Shown in pieces: positions 35,836-47,600 of a stretch of 64,000 nucleotides of DNA. Made by a program: the position numbers and the translations under genes. Every line of letters starts with the position of its first letter. Position 1 is the stretch's first letter. The stretch lies in assembly GCF_037975245.1 (NCBI RefSeq), contig NC_092579.1, positions 11,206,678 to 11,270,677 on the forward strand. Reading direction: 5' to 3'. The stretch is from Apostichopus japonicus. Taxonomy: Eukaryota; Echinodermata; Holothuroidea; Aspidochirotida; Stichopodidae. A model generated the notes under the pieces. The model saw only the letters and a list, made by a program, of their open reading frames with translations. It had not been told where the DNA came from and made no database searches.

Positions 35836-37950
35836 ATGAAGCCTAACCAACATTTTTATTTCTATACATTTAGATCATCTAATCACAAAAGAACGTGGGA
35901 CTGCATTAATTCTCTCATCAAGAACAAAACCTCCACTTCTTCTGTCACTTTGTTGAAATTGGATGAAAATTGTGTTTCTAATCTCTGTGATATTTTTAAT
36001 GCATTTAACGATTACTTTACTAATATTGGTCCAAATTTAGCCTGTGATATTTCGGTTGGTATACAGAACCCCCTAGACTATATGTGCCAAGCTAATTCCA
36101 TGAATTCTTTCTTTTTAAATCCTACAGACGAAGTGGAGGTTTTAGATTGTATTTCAAATTTAAAAAATTCAAGCTGTGGTTATGACAACATTAGTCCCAA
36201 AGTTGTTAAATTATCTAGTTCTGCTATTTGCACAACTCTCGTGCATATCATTAATTGCTCTTTTTTTCAAGGTATTGTTCCGTCTGACTTGAAAATAGCT
36301 TGTGTAGTTCTGGTATTTAAAAGTGGCATGCGAGAGAGCGACAGTAATTATAGGCCTATATCTGTCTTACCTTCGTTTTCAAAGATCTTTGAAAAACTTG
36401 TATTTAATCGTTTATATTCCTTTTTAATGAAACATGATCTATTATATGATTATCAGTTTGGCTTTCTGCCTCAACGTAACACGTCCCAGGCTATTTTAAG
36501 TCTTGTAGATTATATTATTGAATCTTTTGAAAGTAAATGTCTAGTTGGGTGGATTTTTTTAGATCTCTCCAAGGCTTTTGATACGCTTGACCATTCAATT
36601 CTGTTAAAACAGCTTGATAAATATGGCATAAGGGGGCTGCATTATCTTGGTTTAATAGCTACATTCATAATAGATTCCAATATGTTTCTTTATCTGGCGC
36701 TAATTCTTCGAAGCAGGCAATTCATTGTGGTGTTCCCCAGGGCTCTATTCTTGGACCCTTATTGTTCCTCATTTATATAAACGACCTTCCTAATGTCACT
36801 CCAAAATTTCACTTTATTTTGTATGCAGATGATACTAATTTACTATATAAAGGTTGTGATATAAATACTCTTGTTAACGATATCAATACTGAAATCCCCC
36901 AAATTACTGCCTGGTTCAGATCCAATAAACTTCACTTAAATTCTATAAAAACTACCACCATTATTTTTCATCCCAATTAGTGACAAATAGTTTCTTCCAA
37001 CCTTACGATTATAATTGATAGAACGCCAGTACCTTTCTCCCATTCCACAAATTTTCTTGGCATTACCCTCTAGAGATGAAAATCTCAGTTGGATCCCACA
37101 TATTCAGAACTAAAAAAGAAAAGTGTCCAAAGCCATTGGCATTATCAATCGTTAAAAAAAAATTGTCCCCATTAAAACTCTGATAACTTTATACGATATT
37201 CTTATCTTGCCTTTTTTATCGTATTGTTGTATTGTGTGGGGTTACACTTATCCTAGTCATATTAATAAGCTCTATATTCTGCAAAAGAAAGTGTTGCATG
37301 CAATTTACGATGTTCCTTACAATAGTCACTCGTACAGCCTCTTCTGTGACATTAAACACTTAACGATATTTGAATTAGTCAAGTACTACACCTTAATCTT
37401 TGTATATAACTTCTTTCATGACAATCTACCAAGTAGCTTCTCCTATTTTTTGTATCAAATAATTGTTTTCATGCTTACAATACCCGCAATGCAAATTTAC
37501 TTTCCGTTCCCCATTATTCTCTTGCAAGTAGTCAACATTTTGTCAAATACTGTACTCTGCTATTTCTTATTGGAATTCCGTACCAACTGCATTGCATTCA
37601 ATTAATAAGTTATCCTCATTCAAACGTAATTTAATGCGTTACCTTCTTTCGAATAGAAATGAATGATTTAGTCTAAACTTCGGGCCACGTCTTAGTTAAC
37701 GTTTTTTTTTTCCCTTCTCCCCCACACTTTTTCTTATTATTATTATTCATTTTCTTGTAACATTTTTTGTTGTTGTCATACTTTGTACCTTTGTTATACT
37801 TTGTCAGTTTGTATTTTGGGGATACCTCACTTATAAGTTCTTATGAACTTTTCGAGGATCCCCACAACCATATACTTTGTATACATGTATATACTTGAAT
37901 TATGTAAAATGTTGATAACGTTGATGGTTGAAATATAGTTGAACAAACAA
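35836..37950 (+). mobile_element. decayed LINE (CR1/L2-like) reverse transcriptase
   Basis: The ORF from about 35836 carries N-Y-R-P-I-S-V-L-P, the Q-F-G-F block and motif A (F-L-D-L-S-K-A-F-D-T). Near 36645-36650 a frameshift moves the frame; the next frame holds G-V-P-Q-G-S-I-L-G-P and then Y-A-D-D-T. A stop follows at 36978, and a third open piece (37207-37605) holds the C-terminal L-S-Y-C-C-I-V-W-G and L-Q-K-K-V blocks. The 3' end around 37810-37950 has the GGATACC/GGATCCCC inverted pair and a GTTGAACAAACAA-like tail. It is 5'-truncated and inactive. Confidence 0.85.
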
Positions 37951-38304
37951 CAATGATGACCTTGGTAGTAGGACCATAGTTTGTAATACTTGTGTCTTTA
38001 CCAAAATGGCATATTATGGTGAAAGGTGGATTTCATTATCATATCAACACTGCTAGGTTATTGTATTGACTGACAGCAGAGAAAAGATGTAATGTGTATG
38101 GCCTCAGGTACTCAGCTTGCCCAAAAAGTGGTTTATATTTTGCAACAAAATATCATAAAATCAGGCAATTTGTGAAACACTTTTGTTCAGGTTTTGGTAC
38201 TGTATATATATTGACACTTATGGCCGTCATCATTGTTTCATGTCATCCTATTACCTGTTGTTTTGTCATCTTTCAGTATTTAACTCGATTACAAGGCTGC
38301 AACA

Positions 38305-38463
38305 ATGGACTATGGAGAAACAGCCACCATGTTCAGTGTTGATGGAAGTACACTTGATACCACGCTAGCACCAGACCCAGAGGATAACCTTGTTTGGGGA
38401 GTTCTCGGCTTACTTGCAATCTCATCCATCCTCATCTTTCACTATTGGATCAAGAAACTATGA
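38305..38463 (+). CDS. small single-pass membrane protein, 52 aa, unrecognised
   Basis: ATG in a good context (ACAATGG) opens a 52-residue frame. The acidic N-terminal half contains APDPEDN. One hydrophobic helix follows at about residues 30-47 (VWGVLGLLAISSILIFHYW), and the tail is IKKL, like a C-terminal tail-anchored protein. A splice acceptor (TTTTGTCATCTTTCAG, ending about 38276) lies just upstream, which fits a coding last exon after a non-coding first exon near 35.1 kb. The decayed LINE would then sit in the intron. I recognise no family. The KK at -2/-3 suggests ER retention, though it is not a canonical KKXX. It could be a chance ORF, but its composition and context favour a real gene. 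Confidence 0.55.
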   Translation: MDYGETATMFSVDGSTLDTTLAPDPEDNLVWGVLGLLAISSILIFHYWIKKL

Positions 38464-41283
38464 TTATGGACATACGCTAGTGTGCTACGTTGACATTGAA
38501 CTCATATCTTCTTCCTGGTCATTTGCATGGGTGCCAACAACCTGATTCAGTAAATAGCAGATAACAAATATCTCACCATGACAATGATATTTGGATTGAA
38601 CTTTATGTAAACTAACTATATAGAGCTGTAGCCTGCTTTCTCTTAGTTTAGGACTTTGCTCTAGAACTTATTTCTGCAAATATTTCTTCTAACAAGAGTA
38701 TTCCTGTTATTCTACTGTTACTTGGGAGATAAACTGCCATTTGTAATGTTTCTTGAGAAGATTAACTTGTTGTTGGAGGGGGGGGGAGGGGTGGTGAGGA
38801 GGATAAAATATTATAAATTATATATTAACTATTCTTGTTGAAATGACACAAGTTTGAAAAGTTAAAGCTCATAAGAAGTATTCTTGTCAACTCTTGAAAG
38901 ACATTGTTGCTGCATCTCAAAACCAGGCTCAGAATGGACCTGCTAAGGCTGTCCAGATACTGTATGTAGACATCAGAGAAGAATTATGTCTAGAAAGGAG
39001 ATATCTCACCAGGACCAAATTTTAATTTTAGCACTTGAGTTCTTTGTCGTCCTCATAACATTAGTCATGGCAGCTCGGTGATTAGACTATAACTTGAGAC
39101 AGTTGCCGTTATTTCAAAGGCTGGCTGTCGAATAGAAATTGTCAGCGTTCACTGTTGTCTGATGAAGCTGTGCTACAGTGCACTGAATAAGGTATGACCA
39201 CGGAGAGCATCAGCTGTACAGAGGGCTCAGTCTTTGTTATCAGCTTTATTGGTACAGGGATTGTTGAGTCTCATCATGAGAGTCTTAATAAAAATGTAAT
39301 CAATGTTTGCAGAATTTATCATTTTGTTCCATTTTTCCAAATGACAATTGTTCATCCAGTTTCCATTCTTCCAAAATAAATGATATGAAAATAATAATAA
39401 TAATCCAATAATAATAATAATAACCTAAATCCAATCATAATAATATTAATAATAGTCCAAAATAAATAAATGATATCTTCCTCTGTGTAAAAAACAATAT
39501 CAAGTTGTGTTTGAAAATGTTTCAAAGAGAAATTTTTCATCATAAATGATAAGAGGAATAAATAAATTATATTTTATCAGTAGTATATTTAAGTCTGTTA
39601 TGTTCATCTTTAGTCTGTTTATGTAACTTACTTTAAAAGCCATCACTGTTGGCCCCCAATTATAGCATACTACACTTTCCATAAATATTTTTTTCTGGAA
39701 GTTCAGATTGTTCACATTAGTAAAATACAGGCAAATGCTTTGCAAGTGGTAGTTAAATGCATCTGGTTGTTCAAGCACACGTTACCATAATTTCACATTA
39801 CAGCATACATATTTGGGGACAAACTTAGGTTGGCTCCATTTCCACCTCTGGCACCGAAACCATTGCAACTCTTGTTTTTCCTTGCAGTGGGAATTTGGGG
39901 AGGGGAAGGTTCTAGGTTTCAAATACAAATGTCAATTTATGAATATGCAATTCCTTTACAACTATTGAATGATTTCTTTAATTATGGAATGACTATTAGA
40001 TTAAATTGAAGAGAAACTGATAGATGTAAGAAACTAGCACATATTACCAGTTCACTAGGCTCTAAAAGCACAAACAAACAAAACATGAGAAATAATTTCT
40101 TGTAAAAGAGTCATCCATTTATTTCAGAGATAATTGATGCAAAGATTTTCCATTCATTTTCTTGACTTAAAAGATAATTAATTTCTATTGATAAACAAAG
40201 TTTGCCAAAATATGATAAAAAGATGAAACTATTACATAAATGTACAAGATGTCATTGAATTTTGATGCCCAAAGTTTAGAATATTTCCAAAAAGGTTGCC
40301 CAACATATCCAAGAAAATCTGGTGAGCTTCACTTAAATGTTCTGAAGATCCACACCCATTGTCTAGCAACCACCTGGATCCATTGCCTAGCAACCACCAG
40401 ATCTTCATCAATGGAATACAATTGATGAAACTTACAAAACCATTTTGTGGTGTCATTTTACAAAGGGAAATATAGTATACCTTCAAAATATCACAACTGC
40501 TTGAATTTAAAAGGGGTAAAAAGGTTAACTGATGGGATGCATTGGTACCAAAATATCACTTAAAGAACGTCTGTTTCCGTCGGTTACTATGACTACAGCC
40601 AAGACTAAAAGTTCTCTCACAGCAATGAATACAAGGTGAAGTTACTTATGCGACACACTAGAAGAAATTCTCAGTGAGTGAAAATGTTTTAAAGTATTGT
40701 GGTCATTTTAACATATCAAGCAGTTTCACCCACTCTTGATATTTCCTATCCAGGTCTTCAGTGTTAACCACAAATATGCTGTACACATTACAATTTACAT
40801 AACATTTGGTCAGGATTTATGACATAGAAATATAAACCTACCTACTTTGAATCTCTTCTGGGTTTAACTTGGAAGTGTAAGGAACCATCAGGAATGCACA
40901 AATTTATAGCAAATTATAGCTATTTAGCTAACTTTTGGTGGCAAATTTTCCAGCTTTAATAGCTTCATTTATGAATATGGATAGATCTTAGTCTTCTTAG
41001 AGTCAATAAGTCATGGTCAGATTACCCCTAAGTTACGATGCTAAAATTGAAGAAAGTTTCCAAATCTCTTTTATTTTGAGTATTTTTTTGTCAAGGTTGG
41101 TAAACTGGAATGAAAAGAAGCTCCTTTTTAAATGAAAGAGTTGTTTGACATTAATTTACTTATCTCGTTAGTTAGTACACTGTCCATGTGCATTTGTCTG
41201 TCACAGATGACCATAACTAGGGCCTTGTTCAGTGTGTCAATATTGACAGAATTTGTGCAGTTTACTAAAAATGTGTGTCAGCA
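38464..41283. other. tail-to-tail intergenic region
   Basis: It likely starts with the 3' UTR of the 52-aa gene; a candidate AATAAA lies at 39287-39292. It includes an AAT microsatellite at about 39390-39470 and a short duplication of TGCCTAGCAACCACC near 40350-40400. I see no other gene. Confidence 0.5.
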
Positions 41284-41297
41284 TTTATTTCTTTATT
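41284..41297 (-). terminator. candidate ATAD5 poly(A) signals
   Basis: Two AATAAA hexamers on the minus strand (41292-41297 and 41284-41289) lie just past the 65-bp minisatellite, about 270 nt after the stop codon. Confidence 0.5.
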
Positions 41298-41315
41298 GTA
41301 TGTAAAGATCTGGCT

Positions 41316-41648
41316 TCTGAAATGCCTGCTTCATCATCGATGATATCTACATCGCCTGCCTCTTGTTTCATCTCCTGCCTTCTGAAATGCCTGCTTCATC
41401 GTTGATGTTATCTACATCGGCTGCCTCTTGTTTCATCTCCTGCCTTCTGAAATGCCTGCTTCATCGTTGATGTTATCTACATCGGCTGCCTCTGGTTTCA
41501 TCTCCTGCCTTCAGGAATGCCCACTTCAATATCGATGTTATCTACATCGCCTGCCTCTGGTTTCATCTCCTGCCTTCAGGAATGCCCCCTTCAATATCGA
41601 TGTTATCTACATCTGTTGCCTCTGGCTTCATCTCCTGCCTTCTGAAGT
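41316..41648 (-). repeat. 65-bp minisatellite spanning the ATAD5 C-terminus and 3' UTR
   Basis: Five units; the shared anchor (TTCATCTCCTGCCT on +) begins at 41367, 41432, 41497, 41562 and 41627, exactly 65 bp apart. The unit nearest the gene body is coding. Because 65 is not a multiple of three, the next unit is read in another frame and supplies the stop codon (41563-41565). The remaining units form the 3' UTR. Confidence 0.93.
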
Positions 41649-44600
41649 GCTCTGCAACTGAAGCTAGCTGGACTTGGTCAGTTACTTTCAATGGCAATGA
41701 AATTGCATCAAAGTAGTGCAGAAACCTGTAGAGTTAAATATACACAATTCAATTCAAATACTAAAGCATCCAACAGTAGCATATATGGAACAGCATGAAC
41801 CTTACATTGTATTACCAATTAACATCTATCCGTATATATGCAAATAACCTTAAATATTCAGCAATTAGTGAAAACATGCTGCATTAATGATACAGAGGAT
41901 ATTCAAAAATGGTCATATTTAATACCACAACAAAAATTCATCGCAGGCCTCCTAAAGCCATCAAGAATGGAAATTCTCTGAAACTTGAGACCTACTGTAG
42001 TACCTGAAAGGTCAAACTACATCAGATGGGCTTGGCTGAAACTTATCATATTGCAAATAATATGTTTGTGAAGTTTTGTGGCTTACCGTCTCTTAAGATG
42101 AGCTGCTTCCCTAAGTTGTTCACTTCTGCATATGGATCGCATGGTAGGCAGGTAATCTAATGATACGTTATGATGATTGCACCTTATCACCCGAGGAAGT
42201 TTCCTAGCAACGATCCCATAGAGACCGCTTCTAAAAGATCAATCAAAGAATGGAACAAACCACTTTGAATACAGGAAACCTCTTTAATCAAGAATTCTTG
42301 CAAACAAAGCAGTATATATATTGCTTTTTTTTTAAATATCTGTTATTTATTTCTTTTGGAAAAGAATAGGTCTCAAACTTAAACCAGTCACTTTTCAAAC
42401 ATAAGAAATTGGAATACAGTTAGCAGCAGCCCCATATATTGTTATAGGGGGTATGTTTGGGCTGAAAAAAACAACAACATGGTATTGTTTTATTCAAGAT
42501 TGAGTTTGTAAGTTCCTTCTCGACATTTTCAATATTACAGTAAACTGTCACAATACCAGTTTTAATCCATTTGAATCTAGACAAAACCCTCTACTTTTTT
42601 CCCCATTGTCTTTTCTTGGTCCTGCATAATAAGCAGTGTTAACACAATGGTTTCCTACATAAATTAAGGAACAAACTAACGCTTAGTGGTCACCATTACA
42701 CTTTAAATTCATTCTTAGTACAGTAACATTTCTGACTGTACCATTAATGTACCTACAGTACACCAATGTCTGAACATTTACGTTTAAACCATTAATGCAA
42801 GCAACAGTTTTATATTTTATCAAGGACCTACTTTAATAAAATAATTGCCCTATTAGATTGTCGACGACTAACTCTACTAGATGATGGTTAAAAATACTGA
42901 TGAAAACAAGGATAAATGTGTGAAATCGTACAAAAGTATACGTACATTTCTCGTGACTGTCTGCAATCTGATTTCAGAAGACTGTTGGAGCTCTGATCTT
43001 TCCCGAGTTTGGCTTCTGGCGTCGACGAATTCAAGTCCTCGTAACTATTCTTGATCTGCTCCAGGTTTCTTTTACAAAGGCTAAAATTTTCCCATTCTAA
43101 AACACTACAAAGATCCTCATTAAACTCTCTCCTACTCCATTGTGTCATTCTGTCATCTGAAACGTTGTCTAGACCCGCGTACACATCTACACCCCACCAA
43201 TGCCCCTCCTCCTTGTCGACGTTACCATTGTTCCAACCAGCAGTGTTCTCCAATACGTCCAAAGTGCACAAATTATCCGTGTAACTGCTCAGTTTCTCAA
43301 CAAACTTCAGGTCCAATTCTTTACTGTCCGTTACACGTTGAAGTTCCTCATCGTCCAGTTTTTTTGGACGATTCACAATTTGAGGACTCTCTGAATGCGT
43401 CCGGTTTGGTGGAGAATACGAACAAAATGTCTGCAAAGTATTCCTTTCCAAATTACGAATTGAATCTTTACCGTATCGCAAGAGTTTTCTGATAGAGTTA
43501 TATGAAGTGATGGATCCACAAGGTGCTTGTTTTGTATTCTGAAAATAAAGTAAGACCAACGAGAACAAAAAGAACAAAAACAGCCATGAAATTCAAGATA
43601 AAATTCCATCAAAATAAAGAGCAACAGAAATGTAAGCACAATGATGATTAATCATTTCTCTAAACAAGGAAATAACAGCAACTTTCCCTTGATTAAACTG
43701 AGCTGATGAAAAAATGAACAAGGTTTGTCAACCACTGAATAAATGATGTCAGAACAGCTGGGTTTTTCTTGTGCCTCGATTTCTTTTCCTTTCATAGGAT
43801 ATGTATTGCTTTGTGTCGAACAAATGGTATTTCTAACTGTTCTGATCAATGCTTATGTGGAATATTAAGGAGTGGTCAAGTGCAGTATTCAAGGAGACCT
43901 CACTTTGTAACTTTTACCAACATATCAATTGGATTTTGACTGTTGTTGAGAAAGTAATCATCTGATTACTGAATTTGAGAATTTGAGAAAAAAAAATATT
44001 GGCAAATATAGTGGTTAAGGATATTACTATACATGTATAAAATAAAACTTCCCCCTCATGATCAAGTTTATGCAGCGGAACCTACAGAGACATTAAAAAC
44101 TCAGAATTCTTTTCATCTAAAAAAGTTTAGCTGTTTACCTGAAAAATAGCATCCACAGAATGAACTGTTCCACATCCTAAAAGGCTAAGCAAACTGTTCT
44201 TATTCAGTTTCGGCAACGAGGAATTTTCTGTTCGTTCCTTCGCATTTTTCCTCTCATCATCTGGTGAGTTCTTTTTAAGGAGGCAGGTATAGTCTGATGT
44301 TCCTTTTAATCTCTTCAGGGAAAGCTTGCAGACTCTTCTGTAAGGAGAAATGTCCCCGGCTTGCTGCCATGGCGACAGCATTGCGCCAGTATTCACCCAT
44401 GCCTGTAGGCTGTGGAGGCTGCGCCTAATATCGTTTCCATAGTAACTGACTAGATTCTTTACGTCTTGGTGATCAGTCAGCACATTCTCAGCTAAGCATA
44501 CCAGCTGCATACTTGTAGCAAGTCTAGACTGTTAGTGAAAAGTTGCCATGGAAACAGGTCATAATTCATAATAAGTAACTCTCAACTGGTACTTCATAAA

Positions 44601-47600
44601 GTAATCTGTAATTTCAAAACTACATACTTAAAAAAAAAGGCACACATTGATCACATTACTCACTTCTTAGTAGCTTGTTCCATTGCAAAGATGTAAAAAT
44701 TCTGAAATTATTACATATATTTTTTGATAAGTACATTGCAGAAGAATAAGGGAAGTCATACATGGACCATGCATCAACAGTCTTTGCATTAGTTTTATTG
44801 TTTTCACTGATGCAACTGACCACTGAAGAAGTAAAACCATTGTTTAACTTGAACACATCTTTATACCAAGCATAAATGAAAGATTTATGACTAACCTAAG
44901 TTTAAACAATCAATAATTTACAGTCTACTTACTGTATCTGGTTTCCTTAACACAACATGTTCAATTTTTCCTTCTAGGCAATCTCCAAAGTGGTTATCTG
45001 TTAACAAAAAAAGTCCATTCTCACATTAATCTCAATGAAGTCATCATGTGTCTGGGTCAGGGGGAGGGGGTACTTCACAAATTAGAAGCATACTGGATGT
45101 AACATTTAGCAGGATTGAGCAAAATTAAATTTAAAGAAGATAATAAATATAATTACAAATCCTTTGGATTTAATAAAATATCAAGTCATAGTTCACTTGT
45201 TACTAATTGTTCACATCCACTACACATCAATGCTCACTCCTCATAAACATTGGATCCAATCATTTTCATTCCAACTACAGGTCCAGGTTTTGTGCCACTG
45301 AGTTCTGTTTCTCTTTAATATTCTAAACTGAAATGGGGTTCTGTCGAGATTTATCAGTCTAGGTGTATATTATCTTTATAAATAACACACAAGCTGTAGA
45401 GCTTATGCTAACCTTCTTCCAATTTATAATCCCGTAGTGACCTGGCATAGTAATGGACGTTCTCGGTTACTAAACCTACCATCACTTTCAAGTACTACCC
45501 TGGCATAGCAAGGAAGTTCTTAGTCCTCGTTTACTTACTTACTAAATATCGCTATCAAGTATACCCACCTGAAGTTGTAAGGATGATGGGTCTTTTCGTA
45601 CTTGCCATAAATGTACTAATAGCACTCAAGAACCCTTTGTCCTCTTCAAATACGAGATCTACCTGTGAATGAAATGAAACCACAGAGAAATAGTTTCAGC
45701 GTTTGATAGATGCTTGATGCTGGTTGGCAGATTGTCCATGACGGCTGAATAATATAATGGACCTGGCAAACCTAATGCACTGACATGTAAGCTGGCTTCA
45801 AACAGGCTTTGTATGTGCTATCTAAAATGAACTGATTATTACGCAAATCAAGGTTGAACAGAATCAGCCTAAGAAACCCTGGAGACCAGCTGAAGATTAG
45901 AGAGCCCATACTCAATGAATTTGATTGAATTATATACTTTCCATAACCCACCGGTTTCTCACCTTACAGCATTAATCCCATACCGTAACAAATTGGAAAC
46001 CTGGGAATATTTGACATAAAATTGACAGATTGAGATAAAGAACCACATTCATTTTTCAAATCTATTTATCATATCTTGATAGCATGTATGTAGCATCAAA
46101 AGTGTATTTATGTAAGGTTATCAGGAAGAGAAATATCAGAATAAAATGAAAGAAAGAGGAACCAAATTTAATGGAGAAACGTCTCACAATCAACAACCAG
46201 GGAAGCAGCTCAGATCAAGTTCGTACCTCCACAAGTCCTAGCTAAACTACTTTTCTTGCCCTTCTCTTCCCTCTTTCCTAACCACCAAAAGGAGAGTAAT
46301 TACAATTGATCCACCACTAAACATAAAATAGATAATCAGCCTGGCAGGCACTTAGTTTACAACTCTAATCAGCCATATAACTAAGAATGGCATGGAAGCC
46401 AGAATGGCATGGAAATTAAGCTTCACATCAGGTGACTGTACAATTTACAGTTAATGCTCATTTTAGCAATTTGAAAAGGCCATTTCAGATGGGAAACACA
46501 CTGTGGATTTCTCCTGGATGCAAAGACAACCCACCTTAGTTATTTTGGCCAGCCAGTGATCTCACTCATAAACCAGCAGCGGTCAGGTTTCATTACTACT
46601 AATGTGCCACACCTTTAATCTCCTCCAGCCTAGCACTCAGACATGGTGTGTCTAAACATTATATCTGGTTTGGAACTAACAGGTGGTAGCTGTACTGTTC
46701 CATACTTTTGAAGAGCAGCGTCTGAGATTTGTTTTCATCCCAAAGATTTAATCTTGTAAAACCCCTTTGTTACTTACTTCATCGAAGAGAATGAGGGTTG
46801 CGCCCGAGACAGCAGACTTGATCTTCTCTGGAACAGAGGGCTTCATTGCTTGTGACCCCATCTTTCCATTTCCAGGGCTCTTGGCTGATTTTGTCTTCGG
46901 GGACGATCTACCCTTCTTAGGGGTTAAGTTCTTCGCGGACGGTCTCCCCTTCTTAGGGGTTAAGTTCTTCGGGGACGGTCTACCCTTCTTAGGGGTTAAG
47001 TTTTTCGGGGAGGGTCTACCCTTCTTAGGGGTTAAGTTCTTCGGAGACTTTTTGGGTGAGTCTTTTTTGACAGCTGTTTTCCTTGGTGTCGTCTTCTTGG
47101 ACGGCTTTGAGTTAACTTTTTCAGACGATTTCTGACCAGCTTTGACGAATGCTGCAAAAGCTTTATGAATCTTTGGTTTTGCTTGTTTGACCGGTTTCTG
47201 CAAAACAAAGCAAAAGAAAAACAAAGACAAAAAATTATTGACTATGTTTTCTTTTTCCTTCTCAAAAGTGAATAATGAACCAGGAGACCGCAGACATTCT
47301 TACCATCGTAATTTAAACTGTTTTGATTCTTTAATATTATTTATATTCCTTGAGACTTGAATACATTAACATACATTTTGACTTCTGAACATGATGAAAG
47401 AAGTACCCCATTGGTTAGTAATGTCCTTGTAAACACTGTTTACTTACAAGATTATTTGGGTTGACAGGATACCATATTATGTGTATCCTGTTCTATATAA
47501 AACATCCATGTGATGGCAGCTCACACCATGTTGAAAATGTTGACTGACATTACCACAGTATTTGGTTCACACCTTGTCAATATGTTACTTTGCAAATGTC

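Noticed and set aside
46767-47135. 122-aa plus-strand ORF with F-L-G-V-K-F-F repeats
   Set aside because: Antisense reading of the 36-bp coding minisatellite in ATAD5 exon 11.
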